Assembly (NCBI RefSeq): GCF_021538615.1 | Contig: NZ_JAJHIZ010000003.1 | Location: forward strand, 372,001-436,000 | Direction: 5' to 3' | Length of the DNA: 64,000 nt | DNA from: Niabella agricola | GTDB taxonomy: Bacteria > Bacteroidota > Bacteroidia > Chitinophagales > Chitinophagaceae | Shown here: positions 53,217 through 62,431 of the stretch, in pieces | How positions within the stretch are numbered: the first letter of the stretch is position 1 | Layout of the letters: each line of letters opens with the position of its first letter | Program-made: the position numbers and the translations under genes | Notes under the pieces: model-generated | Databases searched by the model: none | Told to the model about the DNA's origin: nothing | Seen by the model: the letters and a program-made list of their open reading frames with translations, nothing else

Positions 53217-53963
53217 ATGAAAAAGCAACTCTATGTAGCGTTTGCGGTGCTCTGTGCCGGCGGCCCTTCCCTGTATGCACAAAACGGCGACCCCAAGATC
53301 ACCGAAGTATGGAATCCGGAACCCAGGATTGTAACCCCTGGTGCCACAAGCGCAGATGCTCCATCCGATGCCATTGTGCTCTTTGACGGATCCGGTCTTT
53401 CGAACTGGGAGCGCGCGGATGGAAAAGGGCCTGCAAGCTGGAAACTGGACAATAAAGCAATGACCGTGGCGAAGGGATCGGGGGCTATCCGCACCAAACA
53501 AAGTTTTGGCGACTGCCAGCTCCACGTTGAATGGCGTACGCCGGCTGAAGTGAAGGGCGACGGCCAGGGAAGAGGAAACAGCGGCATCTTCTTAATGAGC
53601 AATTATGAACTGCAGGTACTGGACAGTTATAAGAACCGCACCTATAGTAACGGCCAGGCAGGCAGCATCTATAAGCAACTGATCCCGCTGGCCAATGCAT
53701 CGCGTAAACCCGGAGAGTGGCAGACTTATGATATCATTTTTATTGCTCCCCGTTTTAATAAAGACAGCACCCTCAAGTCGCAGGCAAGAATCACGGTGAT
53801 CCACAATGGCGTACTGGTACAAAACAACGCTGCCATCCTCGGCGCCACCCAGTATATCGGCATTCCTCAAAATACATTTCATAAAGAAAAAGAGCCCATC
53901 ATCCTGCAGGACCACGGCGACCCGGTAAGCTTCCGGAACATCTGGATACGGGAACTGGAGTAA
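53217..53963 (+). CDS. DUF1080 (3-keto-disaccharide hydrolase-like) secreted protein
   Basis: 248 residues from the ATG at 53217. The longer open frame to 52983 is ignored because the signal peptide (MKKQLYVAFAVLCAGGPSLYAQ) begins here. The concanavalin-like DUF1080 fold is seen in DAIVLFDGSGLSNWE, ASWKLDNKAMTV, FGDCQLHVEWRTP, GRGNSGIFLMSNYELQVLDS and the ending GDPVSFRNIWIREL. Related proteins bind or hydrolyse 3-keto-glucosides, so periplasmic sugar metabolism is likely. A strong terminator follows. It appears monocistronic. Confidence 0.92.
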   Translation: MKKQLYVAFAVLCAGGPSLYAQNGDPKITEVWNPEPRIVTPGATSADAPSDAIVLFDGSGLSNWERADGKGPASWKLDNKAMTVAKGSGAIRTKQSFGDCQLHVEWRTPAEVKGDGQGRGNSGIFLMSNYELQVLDSYKNRTYSNGQAGSIYKQLIPLANASRKPGEWQTYDIIFIAPRFNKDSTLKSQARITVIHNGVLVQNNAAILGATQYIGIPQNTFHKEKEPIILQDHGDPVSFRNIWIRELE

Positions 53964-53988
53964 TAGCGAATCCTGTAATTACCTTTTA

Positions 53989-54029
53989 AAAATAGCCGGA
54001 GCTCTTTTAGTATGAGCCCCGGCTATTTT
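53989..54029 (+). terminator. Hairpin terminator after the DUF1080 gene
   Basis: AAAATAGCCGG (53989-53999) pairs with CCGGCTATTTT (54019-54029), extended inward by GCTC/GAGC with one bulged base. It ends in TTTTA and lies 26 bases after the stop. Confidence 0.8.
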
Positions 54030-54073
54030 ATTGGAACGAGGAATGAATTCGATGAGAAAAGACCCCCATCCGG

Positions 54074-54146
54074 AGCGGAAGACGGGACTCGAACCCGCTA
54101 CCTGCAGCTTGGGAAGCTGCCGCTCTACCAGGTGAGCTACTTCCGC
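54074..54146 (-). tRNA. tRNA-Gly (anticodon CCC)
   Basis: 73 bases. The acceptor stem GCGGAAG/CTTCCGC, D stem GCTC/GAGC, anticodon stem GCAGC/GCTGC around TTCCCAA, and T arm GCGGG-TTCGAGT-CCCGT all pair. Anticodon CCC reads GGG. The discriminator is T and CCA is not encoded. Confidence 0.95.
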
Positions 54147-54358
54147 TTACAAGCGCCATAAATATACTGAAGTTGTTTAAATTTTTCAAAAACGGTAATC
54201 TTAAATATACCTACAGGGTAACAATGGCTACATCCCGTTGATATTCCCTGTAAAGCATTATCCGCCCCGTAAACGGCCATTGTACCGGATCAGGTAATTC
54301 CGGCTTAAGGAAACGCATGGATACTTTAAATATCCTGGTAAACAACGCGCGTCCGGTA
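54147..54358. other. Intergenic region after tRNA-Gly, nothing recognised
   Basis: About 210 bases with no credible gene on either strand. With the doubtful small frame at 54359-54484 and the gap to 54699 it makes a 550-base gene-poor stretch. Confidence 0.5.
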
Positions 54359-54484
54359 TCAGTTGTCATTTACAAACGGAGGAGCAGGAAGAAGGCGATC
54401 GGGTGGTTGATACGTTTCGTCTTCTTCCTTTATTGCAGAAAAAGATTGCCGGCCGGCAAATACGGCCATTGCTGCCTGCAGCAT
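54359..54484 (-). CDS. Possible 41-residue small protein
   Basis: ATG at 54484, stop TGA at 54359-54361; a TTG at 54505 would add seven residues. The product begins MLQAAMAVFAGRQSF and ends DRLLPAPPFVNDN, with a charged middle (IKEEDETYQPP). The composition looks more like protein than chance, but there is no clear ribosome binding site or homologue known to me. It could also be the remnant of a longer gene. Confidence 0.3.
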   Translation of the reverse strand: MLQAAMAVFAGRQSFSAIKEEDETYQPPDRLLPAPPFVNDN

Positions 54485-54699
54485 GCCTGCTCCTGAGAAA
54501 TTCAAAACAATCCCGTAGCCAATAAACTATTAAAGTGCCCGTACCTTACTGCCTCGATGATCCTGACCTTCAAAACATTACCAGCCTTACATTTTAAACA
54601 GGAGCATCCAATCTTTTACATGCGCCCTTCTTGCCGGAGCCGGGAAGCCCTTTTCTTCTTTTTGTTTACCTTAGCAATACTGCATCCAAATTTCTAAAT

Positions 54700-55287
54700 A
54701 TGAAACAACTCTTCATCATTGGTATTTGCTTGTTTACACTTTGTTTATACAGCTGTGGTTTTGAGGAACGGAGAAAACAGCTGGATGAGCGGGAGCAGTC
54801 GCTGAACCTGCGTGAACAGGCACTAATGCTTAAAGAAAAAGAAGTCAAACTTAAAGAAGACAGCCTTAGCAAATTTGCAGCAACGATCGATTCTGCAAAC
54901 CGCCTGCCGGTGCCATCCGGCATTCCGCTACCGGACTCCCTGGCGGGCAACTGGAATGCAGCCATGGTTTGCACCCAAACCAATTGCTCCGGCTTTGCCG
55001 TAGGCGATATCCGCAAGGAAACCTGGCTCATCGCCGGAAATGGCACGGCCGTAACGGTACGGGCCATGCAGGGCGACAAACTGATCCGCGTTTACACCGG
55101 TATTTTCACAGGCAGCGATCTGAAGCTCTCCACTCCCGAGCCGGAGGGTACGCAACCTTCGGCTTCCATGAAAGTGGAACTAAAAGTCGATCAGAAGAAT
55201 CGGCTGAGCGGTCAGCGGCTGATTACCCAGGCAGACGGTTGTGAAACCACCTTTAAAATAGACCTGGATAAATCGAAGCACCCCTAA
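54700..55287 (+). CDS. Coiled-coil lipoprotein of unknown function
   Basis: 195 residues from the ATG at 54700; the 23 residues upstream lack signal character. Lipoprotein signal with Cys19 (CLYSCGFEE). Residues about 22-60 form a heptad-like coiled coil rich in Arg, Glu, Leu and Lys (REQSLNLREQALMLKEKEVK). Residues about 85-195 form a small beta-rich domain (LAGNWNAAMVCTQTNCSGF, IRVYTGIFTGSDLKLSTPEP) with Cys residues that could form a disulfide. I do not recognise a family. It lies 18 bases upstream of the CPA2 antiporter gene, so both are probably co-transcribed. A TACCTTAG box at 54667-54674 may be its promoter. Confidence 0.82.
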   Translation: MKQLFIIGICLFTLCLYSCGFEERRKQLDEREQSLNLREQALMLKEKEVKLKEDSLSKFAATIDSANRLPVPSGIPLPDSLAGNWNAAMVCTQTNCSGFAVGDIRKETWLIAGNGTAVTVRAMQGDKLIRVYTGIFTGSDLKLSTPEPEGTQPSASMKVELKVDQKNRLSGQRLITQADGCETTFKIDLDKSKHP

Positions 55288-55305
55288 TCTTAACCTTTCC
55301 CGATC

Positions 55306-57456
55306 ATGCTGTTAAGTATTATTGACACCACACTTCCGGTTACCGACCCGATCTTAAGATACCTGATTGTAATTCTGATTGTATTGCTGGCACCAATCCT
55401 GCTGAACAAATTAAAGATCCCCCACCTGATCGGCCTGATCATTGCTGGTGCCCTTACCGGCCCCAATGGGTTGGGCATACTGGACCGGGACAGTAGTATC
55501 GTGGTTTCAGGCACCACCGGGTTGTTGTACATTATGTTTTTAGCCGGGCTGGAGATCGACCTGATCGAATTCAAAAAAAACAAATGGAAGAGCATTACTT
55601 TCGGTATGTATACCTTTTGCATCCCAATGATCATCGGTACCCTGGGCAGCTATTACCTGCTGCATTTCAACTGGATGACCTCGATCCTGCTGGGCAGTCT
55701 GATCTCCTCGCACACACTTCTGGCCTATCCCATCGTTAGTAAACTGGGCATTGCCAAAGACCGGTCGGTCAACATTACCGTAGGTGGCACCATGATCACC
55801 GATACACTGGCATTGCTCGTGCTTGCAGTGATTGTTGGAATGACCAAGGGACAGGTAGATGCCGCTTTCTGGCTGCGGCTTACGCTTTCCATTCTGGCTT
55901 TCGGACTCATTGTATGGTTTTTATTTCCCATTATCGGAAGATGGTTTTTTAAAAAAGTGCAGGACAAGATCTCCCAGTTTATTTTTGTATTGGTAATGGT
56001 ATACCTGGGTGCCGTGCTCGCCGAACTGGCCGGTGTGGAAGGCATTATCGGAGCATTCCTTTCCGGCCTCGCATTAAACCGGTTGATACCGGCCACCTCA
56101 CCGCTGATGAACCGGGTAGAATTTGTAGGCAATGCGCTCTTTATTCCATTTTTCCTCATCAGCGTGGGTATGCTGATCGATTTTAAGGCTTTTGTAAAAG
56201 ATACAGAAACCATAAAAGTAGCCGCTGTGCTTACCGTTGGAGTTATTGTGGCAAAATACCTGGCCGCCTGGGCCACGGCTAAAACCTTCCGGCTCAACAA
56301 GCCGCAGCTTCGGGTGATCTTTGGATTGAGTGTGGCACAAGCCGCTGCCACCCTTGCCGCTGTAATGGTGGGTTATAATATCATCATTTCCGAAACACCC
56401 GACGGGGAACCCATCCGGCTGCTGAACGAAGCTGTGCTCAACGGTTCCATCCTGGTAATTCTTATTACCTGTACGCTGGCTTCATTAACAGCCCAGAAAG
56501 GCGGACAGGAGCTGGCAAAAGAAACCGGCGGCGGAACGGAAGAAAGCAACAACAACAATGAAGACGGTGAAAAAATAATGATCGCCACCAATGCATTGGA
56601 CAAAACCGAACATCTTGTACAGCTGGCGCTTTCCATTAAATCGGCCCCAAATACAGACCAGATCTACGCCTTGCATATCATAAACAAGCACGACGCACCC
56701 GATGGATCGGACAGAGCAGGCAAAAAAATGCTGGAGCTGGCTGTACACACCGGTGCAGCGGCTGATGTTAAAGTGACCGATATTCTCCGCTACGACGATA
56801 ATGTCATCAATGGAATCACTGGTGAACTCAAGGCCAATAAAATCACCGATCTCATCCTGGGATATAGCACCAGACCCTACAACTCGGTGAAAAGTTTCGC
56901 GCTGATCAATGGCATTCTCGACAATGAAAAAATCACCACCTATGTGTACAATCCCGTTCAGCCTTTATCTACTATCAAAAACAACGTGGTAGTCATTCCG
57001 CCAAATGCGGAGCGGGAAGCGGGATTCTTTTACTGGCTTTCGAACCTGTGGACGCTTGCGAAACATTGTGGTGGCGGCGTAAAGTTTTTTGCTCCGGCGA
57101 ACATCGAACCGCTTTTACAACGGCTTAATGAAAAGAACCCGATCGAATATCGCTTTACAACATTTACCAATTGGGAAGACCTGCTGATCCTTTCCAGGGA
57201 AGTTGATAAAAACGATCTCCTTACCGTTGTGCTGAGCCGTCCCCAATATCCTTCCTATAACCCGCATATGGACCGGATCTTTACCTATCTCGACCGGTAT
57301 TTCCGTTCGGGCAATTTCCTGCTCATCTATCCCATACAGGTAAAACCGGCGGATGCCGATGATTTTTATATCAACGATCACTATTTCCTCAATCCGACCA
57401 TGGATCTGGAGGGGCTTGGCAAGGATATTGGGCGCATCTTTAACCGCGAACGGTAA
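55306..57456 (+). CDS. CPA2-type cation:proton antiporter with C-terminal cytosolic domain
   Basis: 716 residues. Residues about 1-400 hold about 12 membrane helices of the Na+/H+ exchanger (PF00999) fold: KIPHLIGLIIAGALTGPNGLG, FLAGLEIDLIEFK, VEGIIGAFLSGLALNRLIP and FFLISVGMLIDFKAF. The rest (about 420-716) is cytosolic and starts with a universal-stress-like domain (IMIATNALDKTEHLVQLALSIKSA). It exchanges Na+ or K+ for protons across the inner membrane; the soluble part is probably regulatory. It follows the coiled-coil lipoprotein gene by 18 bases. Confidence 0.93.
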   Translation: MLLSIIDTTLPVTDPILRYLIVILIVLLAPILLNKLKIPHLIGLIIAGALTGPNGLGILDRDSSIVVSGTTGLLYIMFLAGLEIDLIEFKKNKWKSITFGMYTFCIPMIIGTLGSYYLLHFNWMTSILLGSLISSHTLLAYPIVSKLGIAKDRSVNITVGGTMITDTLALLVLAVIVGMTKGQVDAAFWLRLTLSILAFGLIVWFLFPIIGRWFFKKVQDKISQFIFVLVMVYLGAVLAELAGVEGIIGAFLSGLALNRLIPATSPLMNRVEFVGNALFIPFFLISVGMLIDFKAFVKDTETIKVAAVLTVGVIVAKYLAAWATAKTFRLNKPQLRVIFGLSVAQAAATLAAVMVGYNIIISETPDGEPIRLLNEAVLNGSILVILITCTLASLTAQKGGQELAKETGGGTEESNNNNEDGEKIMIATNALDKTEHLVQLALSIKSAPNTDQIYALHIINKHDAPDGSDRAGKKMLELAVHTGAAADVKVTDILRYDDNVINGITGELKANKITDLILGYSTRPYNSVKSFALINGILDNEKITTYVYNPVQPLSTIKNNVVVIPPNAEREAGFFYWLSNLWTLAKHCGGGVKFFAPANIEPLLQRLNEKNPIEYRFTTFTNWEDLLILSREVDKNDLLTVVLSRPQYPSYNPHMDRIFTYLDRYFRSGNFLLIYPIQVKPADADDFYINDHYFLNPTMDLEGLGKDIGRIFNRER

Positions 57457-57745
57457 GCAGATCTATCCATGTAATCGTTAACCCTTTGCCCGTATAAAAC
57501 CTTTTGTGTCTTCGGCATTCCTGGTTCTTTTTCATGCAACGACGCGACGCTTTAAGTCTTCGCTACAAAGGTGCATTAAGGAAACTTCTTCTTGGTTCTT
57601 ATTTCGCGTTCCTGCTTTTAATTTAAAAAAAGCTCCAGGTCTTCAGTGCTTCTGTGGCAATGTCTGTAAAAATCATATATCCTAAAGCCCGGCTGGCACC
57701 GGTAACCGGCATTTTTCGTTATCTTCACCTCTATAATATTCAGAT
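57457..57745. repeat. Intergenic region with degenerate TTGTGTCTTCG-type repeats
   Basis: 289 bases without a gene. It contains words such as TTTTGTGTCTTCGGCATTCC, GCAACGACGCGACG and AAGTCTTCGCTACAAAG, which look like decayed copies of a widespread short intergenic repeat. A TATCTTCA box at 57720-57727 may be the promoter of the next gene. Confidence 0.4.
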
Positions 57746-58573
57746 ATGAAACCTGCACTTTTTTTTCTGTCCATCCTGGCCATTGGATGTTCTTTAAACA
57801 GTTACGGGCAGCATACCATTATTCAGGCCTGGCGCACTTCTGATTCCATCCCGGTTCCGGAATCAGTACTGCCGGCATCTAACAGAAATGAGTTATATGT
57901 GTCGCTGATTGACGGCAAGGGAAATGAGAAGGACGGCAAAGGCGGTGTAGGCATTATTTATAAAGACGGCAGGGTGAAAAATCTTAACTGGGTGACCGGT
58001 TTGAATGCTCCCAAAGGCATGGCCCTGTATAAAAACCGTTTATATGTGGCGGACATTACTGACCTGGTAGTGATCGATGTAAAAAAGGCGCAGGTGATTC
58101 AAACGATTCCCGTTCCCGGATCGGTTTTCTTAAATGATGTAACCGTAGACAAAAAAGGAACGGTATATGTATCCGACACCCGTGAAAACAAGATCTATAA
58201 GGTAACCGATCATCGGCCTGAAGTATACCTGGAACAGGTGACCGGCGCCAACGGACTGAAGTCGATCGGCACCGACCTCTATGTACTGGCCGGAAAAGAA
58301 TTATGGAAACTGGATGCCCGGAAAAACAAAACGGTCATCGCCTCCGGTTTTGAACAGGGCGGCGACGGGTTGGAACCAACCGGCGACGGCGGTTTTATCG
58401 TTACCTGTTGGGCCGGGCTTATTTACCATGTATCTCCCACCGGCTCCATTTACAAAATGCTGGATGTACAGGGCCGCATGAATACGGCGGATCTTGCTTA
58501 TGAAGCATCTTCTAAAACCTTATATGTTCCTACGTTTAACAATTACAGCGTAGTTGCCTTTGAATTAAAATAA
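57746..58573 (+). CDS. Secreted SMP-30/NHL-like beta-propeller protein
   Basis: 275 residues with a signal peptide (MKPALFFLSILAIGCSLNSYGQ). Six-bladed propeller strands recur: GVGIIYKDGRVKNLNWVTGL, GMALYKNRLYVADITDLVVID, VTVDKKGTVYVSDTRENKIY, GFIVTCWAGLIYHVS and KTLYVPTFNNYSVVAF. It fits the SMP-30/gluconolactonase or NHL superfamily, but the metal-binding residues of true lactonases are not secure. Periplasmic. It stands alone and converges with the lipoprotein gene at 58649. Confidence 0.85.
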   Translation: MKPALFFLSILAIGCSLNSYGQHTIIQAWRTSDSIPVPESVLPASNRNELYVSLIDGKGNEKDGKGGVGIIYKDGRVKNLNWVTGLNAPKGMALYKNRLYVADITDLVVIDVKKAQVIQTIPVPGSVFLNDVTVDKKGTVYVSDTRENKIYKVTDHRPEVYLEQVTGANGLKSIGTDLYVLAGKELWKLDARKNKTVIASGFEQGGDGLEPTGDGGFIVTCWAGLIYHVSPTGSIYKMLDVQGRMNTADLAYEASSKTLYVPTFNNYSVVAFELK

Positions 58574-58648
58574 TGCGCCGTAATTCCCGTTTGATTGGGC
58601 GATTTCCCACTGCCTCCGGGAAGACAATGGCTCCTTTACTACGCCCCC

Positions 58649-59692
58649 TTACTGGTATTGAATATACACCGGCCGGGGTTTAAACTGTAAAAGCTCTTTG
58701 GGTGTAAACAAACCGGTACTGCCGCGTTTGAGATCATTTTTATAAAACAGCTTGAACCCGGTAAACTGCACCGGCTGACGGTAAACAAAGGCATTATAGG
58801 TTCCTGTTTTCAGAGCCTTGCTGCCCCAGCCGTCCATATCGATCACCACCTGTACTTCGGGCACTTTTTTAATTTCTTTATACCCTGTAACCATGTCATT
58901 CGTAAACCGATGTATAACCAGTACCTTGGGCGGCAGCTGGTTGTCCCGAACGATTTTGGCAAGATAGTCGATCACAAAATTAATGTCATCGGCGTCAAAG
59001 GTTCCGATCCTGCTTCCGGGGGTGGCCCCATCCTTCATGGAAAATTCCGGATCGATCCCGAGATGGAATCCCGGTCGTTTAAAATATTTTTCAAAGCGGG
59101 GAATCTCTTCCCGGAGCGTGCTTTGTCCAACCTGCACATCAATAAACGTAAGGGCGCCAATTTCTTTAGACCATTTCAATACGGTATCGATCTGGTGAAA
59201 CGGCATTCGCAGCCGGTATTTTCCGTCCTTGCCGGGTGTACCCTGTGCCGTTACCGCGATATAATGCAACGCAGGAATCACGGGCATTCCGGGATCTGCT
59301 TTTTCCCATTTGGACACCTCCAGTTTTAATTTTTGAAGCATTTCTTTCTTCGGAAGCTCGCCCAGGATGCCCATACCTTTTGAATACAAATTGCCATAAT
59401 AGGCAATAACCCGGTTGAAGGGAAATACTGCTCCAGGTAAGGGATACGGGGCCTTCGCCGGCCAGCGGCCCGATGCATCGCCATTAGCCAGCTGCTTCAT
59501 GCGCGTATCATATCCTGCGGTGTCCAGTACTGCCGTTACGGCCTGGTCTTCAGCAGCGACCTCCGGCTTCGCCGCTACAGGAGTATGCTCCTGCGCAGCG
59601 GCGGCGATTTTTTCCTGTGAATCGGAAGCCGTACAGGCCATCAGGCAAACACCGATCAACAATGACTGGATACTTTGAAAACGTTTTATCAT
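58649..59692 (-). CDS. Lipoprotein of unknown function, possible TIM barrel
   Basis: 347 residues from the ATG at 59692; ATGs at 59710 and 59725 extend the frame without adding signal character. Lipoprotein signal with Cys19 (GVCLMACTAS), then an Ala/Glu-rich linker to about residue 70. The remainder alternates strands and helices as in a (beta/alpha)8 barrel: RVIAYYGNLYSKGMGIL, PVIPALHYIAVTA, ALTFIDVQVG, FHLGIDPEFSM, KVLVIHRFTND, VQVVIDMDGWG and YNAFVYRQPVQF. Acidic residues at strand ends (DPEF, DMDGW) could be catalytic, so a glycosidase is possible (inference). I do not recognise the family. Confidence 0.82.
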   Translation of the reverse strand: MIKRFQSIQSLLIGVCLMACTASDSQEKIAAAAQEHTPVAAKPEVAAEDQAVTAVLDTAGYDTRMKQLANGDASGRWPAKAPYPLPGAVFPFNRVIAYYGNLYSKGMGILGELPKKEMLQKLKLEVSKWEKADPGMPVIPALHYIAVTAQGTPGKDGKYRLRMPFHQIDTVLKWSKEIGALTFIDVQVGQSTLREEIPRFEKYFKRPGFHLGIDPEFSMKDGATPGSRIGTFDADDINFVIDYLAKIVRDNQLPPKVLVIHRFTNDMVTGYKEIKKVPEVQVVIDMDGWGSKALKTGTYNAFVYRQPVQFTGFKLFYKNDLKRGSTGLFTPKELLQFKPRPVYIQYQ

Positions 59693-59763
59693 ACATAACT
59701 CTTCGATCATAAAGATAGGTTTCATAAAGGGCAGTGCCCTGCTGTGTTGCTGTTAAAACAAAC

Positions 59764-60504
59764 TTAAGAAGCGGTAAAATCTTTGCCGTCTTCCAACATT
59801 CGCATGCGATAGGCATTCATTGCGGTGCTCCCCAGCTTTTTCACCAGTCCGTAGTTGGCAATAAAACCTACAGGGGCACCTATTACCGGCAAGAGCTGTG
59901 CCATTTTTGCAAGGTCGATATAATCGCGGTACTCCTGTTGAAAGCGCCGCCAGTCGAAAGCAGCAACATCCGCAGGCATCTGTTTCATTTTTTCATCCCA
60001 GTGCTCCATTTTCCGGTATACGTCATTGCGATGTTGTGCGCTTGAAAATGCCAGCTCAAAAATATGCAGCAGGTATACGCGCTCCCGGTAATCCTCAAGG
60101 TCGATGCCATATAAGGAAGCAATTTCATATAATAGTTTCAGCTTGAGCGCCAGCAGCAACGGGAAATCTGCAAGCCCCATTAAAACCCCTCCCGCACCGG
60201 TTACCCCGCCTTCAACCGCCGCTGCATTCCGGTAAAATTTTATCTTTTCCTTTATCTTCTGTTCTCTTAAAATAAATGCTGCATCCTTTAGCGGCTTCGC
60301 TGTAGTATGTTTGGCTCCAAACAGCACTGCGTGGATCATTTGCTTGATCACTACTGTAATCCCCTTGTGGATTTTCTCCGGTATCAGCGCATTGATCTTA
60401 TCCTGTGTTTTTTTTGAAAAACGGTGAAACATCCCCGGTGGGCGCTGCATCTCAAACTGCCAGCGCTTCAATTCGGCCAGTGCGATCTGTTCATATCGGT
60501 TCAT
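59764..60504 (-). CDS. EcsC family protein
   Basis: 246 residues. EcsC features are the N-terminal helix (YEQIALAELKRWQFEMQRPP), the glycine-rich amphipathic stretch GGVTGAGGVLMGLADFPLLLALKLKLL-type region near 103-130 (only its ends given: GGVTGAGG, LADFPLLL), IASLYGIDLEDYRERVYLLHI and the C-terminal PVIGAPVGFIANYGLVKKLG. EcsC relatives are linked to membrane transport and secretion, but the biochemical role is unknown. Probably membrane-associated. Monocistronic; a perfect hairpin separates it from the upstream symporter gene. Confidence 0.88.
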   Translation of the reverse strand: MNRYEQIALAELKRWQFEMQRPPGMFHRFSKKTQDKINALIPEKIHKGITVVIKQMIHAVLFGAKHTTAKPLKDAAFILREQKIKEKIKFYRNAAAVEGGVTGAGGVLMGLADFPLLLALKLKLLYEIASLYGIDLEDYRERVYLLHIFELAFSSAQHRNDVYRKMEHWDEKMKQMPADVAAFDWRRFQQEYRDYIDLAKMAQLLPVIGAPVGFIANYGLVKKLGSTAMNAYRMRMLEDGKDFTAS

Positions 60505-60512
60505 AATCCTTA

Positions 60513-60546
60513 ATTTAAAAGAGCAGGAACAGCCTGCTCTTTTAAA
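60513..60546 (-). terminator. Perfect hairpin terminator between the EcsC and SSS genes
   Basis: TTTAAAAGAGCAGG pairs over 14 bp with CCTGCTCTTTTAAA around a five-base loop. It lies 22 bases after the symporter stop (60568) on the minus strand and is T-rich on both sides. Confidence 0.85.
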
Positions 60547-60567
60547 ACAACCAAAACAAAATAAAGG

Positions 60568-62247
60568 TTACCAGTACGCGGAATATAATGCAACCAGCAT
60601 AGCTACAATAATCAGCGATCCGACGGCAAAACCGGTGGAAGTTTTGAACATACCGGTGTCCACCTCAAGCCCTTTAGATACCACGCCTCTTTTATGCTGG
60701 TAAATACTGATCAGATACATACCAATCGCGCAAATCAGGAATACGATCACCATACGGTCCATAAACGGAATTTCGTAGATACCCGCTCCATTTGGTACCG
60801 ACCAGCCAAACTGGTACAGGAATGAAAGATTAACCCAGCCCGGCAGAAATTTCAGAACAACGGAAGCAATAAAGCCACCGATCGTTGCAAACAACGCCGC
60901 GCTGGAGGTGGTCTTTTTCCAGAAGAACCCGAAAATAAACATGGCAAAAATACCCGGTGATACAAAACCGGTATATTCCTGTATGTACTGGAATCCCTGC
61001 TTTCCCTCGCCCATCAGCGCGTCACCCACCACCAGGGATAACAGCACCGCAAATAACATAGACACAATTACAGAGATCTTTCCTACACTTACCAGGTTGC
61101 GCTCGCTGGCATTGGTATTAAATACTTTTTTATAGATGTCCAGGGTAAAGATCGTAGCAATGCTATTGGCCTTACCGGCAAGGGAGGCCACGATGGCGGC
61201 CGTTAATGCGGCAAAAGACAGTCCTTTAAGTCCCGCCGGTAATAATGAAATGAGTGCCGGGTACGCTTTATTGGGATCCTGCACGCCCGTGGTAGTAAGC
61301 AGCTGATCGGGGGTAATACCACCCAGGTTCTCTTTTACGATATAATATACGGCAATACCCGGCAACACCACGATGATGGGCATCAGCATTTTAAGAAAAG
61401 CTGCAAACAGCAACCCCTTACGGGCAACCGGCAGTGAGGCTCCCAGGGCACGCTGGGTGATATACTGGTTACACCCCCAATAACTCAGGTTGGCGATCCA
61501 CATACCGCCGATGAGTACGCTTAAACCCGGCAGATCGATGTAGTTGGGATTGTCTTTTTTAAAGATCAGGTGAAAATGCTCCGAGGCCTTGGATTGTAAT
61601 ACATTAAAGCCGGCACCGATGCCTTTTCCTCCGGAGATCAGGTTTAAGGCAATATAAGTTGCCACCAATCCGCCCAGTACCAGGAAGAATACCTGTATCA
61701 CATCGGTGAAGCCGATCACCTTCATACCTCCCAGCGTAATAACAATCGCGAAAATGGCCAGGGCCATGATACAAAAAGTAATATTAATACCGGAGATACC
61801 GCTGATGGCCAGCGCACCCAGGTAAAGGATCGACATCAGGTTTACCACAATGTACAGCATCAGCCAGAACACGGCCATGATCATGGCCACTTTGGAATTA
61901 TACCGCTGGCTGAGAAATTGCGGCATGGTAAAGATCTTATTCTTCAGGTACACCGGCATAAAAAAGATTGCCACAATAATCAGCGTGGCAGCTGCCATCC
62001 ATTCATAGGCCGAAATGGCCAGCCCCAGTTTGAAGCCAGACCCGCTCATGCCGATCATTTGTTCGGCCGAGATATTGGAAGCGATCAGTGATGCGCCGAT
62101 CGCCCACCAGGTGAGCGACCCCTCTGCCAGGAAATAGTCGTGCGAAGCCGAAACCGATTCCTGTTTCTTCCTGCGGTATACCCAATACCCGTAGGAAGCT
62201 ACCACAATAAAGTAAATAAAGAAAACCAGATAATCTGAACCTTTCAT
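60568..62247 (-). CDS. Sodium:solute symporter (SGLT-like SSS family)
   Basis: 559 residues and about 14 membrane helices. SGLT-type markers: HDYFLAEGSLTWWAIGASLIASNISAEQMIG-type region near 40-70 (key words FLAEGSLTWW and SNISAEQ), LTLGGMKVIGFTDVIQV-like GGMKVIGFTDVIQ near 173-185, WGCNQYITQRALGA and LAGKANSIATIFTLDIYKK. It probably imports a sugar or inositol with Na+. A close paralogue lies directly upstream in tandem (62432 onward), and each gene has its own terminator. Confidence 0.94.
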   Translation of the reverse strand: MKGSDYLVFFIYFIVVASYGYWVYRRKKQESVSASHDYFLAEGSLTWWAIGASLIASNISAEQMIGMSGSGFKLGLAISAYEWMAAATLIIVAIFFMPVYLKNKIFTMPQFLSQRYNSKVAMIMAVFWLMLYIVVNLMSILYLGALAISGISGINITFCIMALAIFAIVITLGGMKVIGFTDVIQVFFLVLGGLVATYIALNLISGGKGIGAGFNVLQSKASEHFHLIFKKDNPNYIDLPGLSVLIGGMWIANLSYWGCNQYITQRALGASLPVARKGLLFAAFLKMLMPIIVVLPGIAVYYIVKENLGGITPDQLLTTTGVQDPNKAYPALISLLPAGLKGLSFAALTAAIVASLAGKANSIATIFTLDIYKKVFNTNASERNLVSVGKISVIVSMLFAVLLSLVVGDALMGEGKQGFQYIQEYTGFVSPGIFAMFIFGFFWKKTTSSAALFATIGGFIASVVLKFLPGWVNLSFLYQFGWSVPNGAGIYEIPFMDRMVIVFLICAIGMYLISIYQHKRGVVSKGLEVDTGMFKTSTGFAVGSLIIVAMLVALYSAYW

Positions 62248-62374
62248 ATAAACAAGTTTAATTTCGTTAAAAGGAGCGCTAATATATTATTTTTAGCCCG
62301 ATCCGGGGAAATATTTTAAAATTTCTAAAAACTCAGCGGATTCGTCAAAAAAATTGAAATCGAATACATTAGGG

Positions 62375-62413
62375 CAAAAAAAGCCGGACCAGGAAATAAG
62401 TACCTGGTCCGGC
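62375..62413 (-). terminator. Intrinsic terminator between the tandem symporter genes
   Basis: On the minus strand GCCGGACCAGG pairs with CCTGGTCCGGC (11 bp) around a nine-base loop, followed by seven T. It lies 19 bases after the stop of the upstream symporter gene (62432). Confidence 0.9.
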
Positions 62414-62431
62414 CGGCAAAAGAATAACTTT

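Noticed and set aside
55725..56351. 208-codon minus-strand frame inside the antiporter gene
   Set aside because: Antisense shadow of membrane helices; serine-, threonine- and proline-rich composition typical of such shadows.
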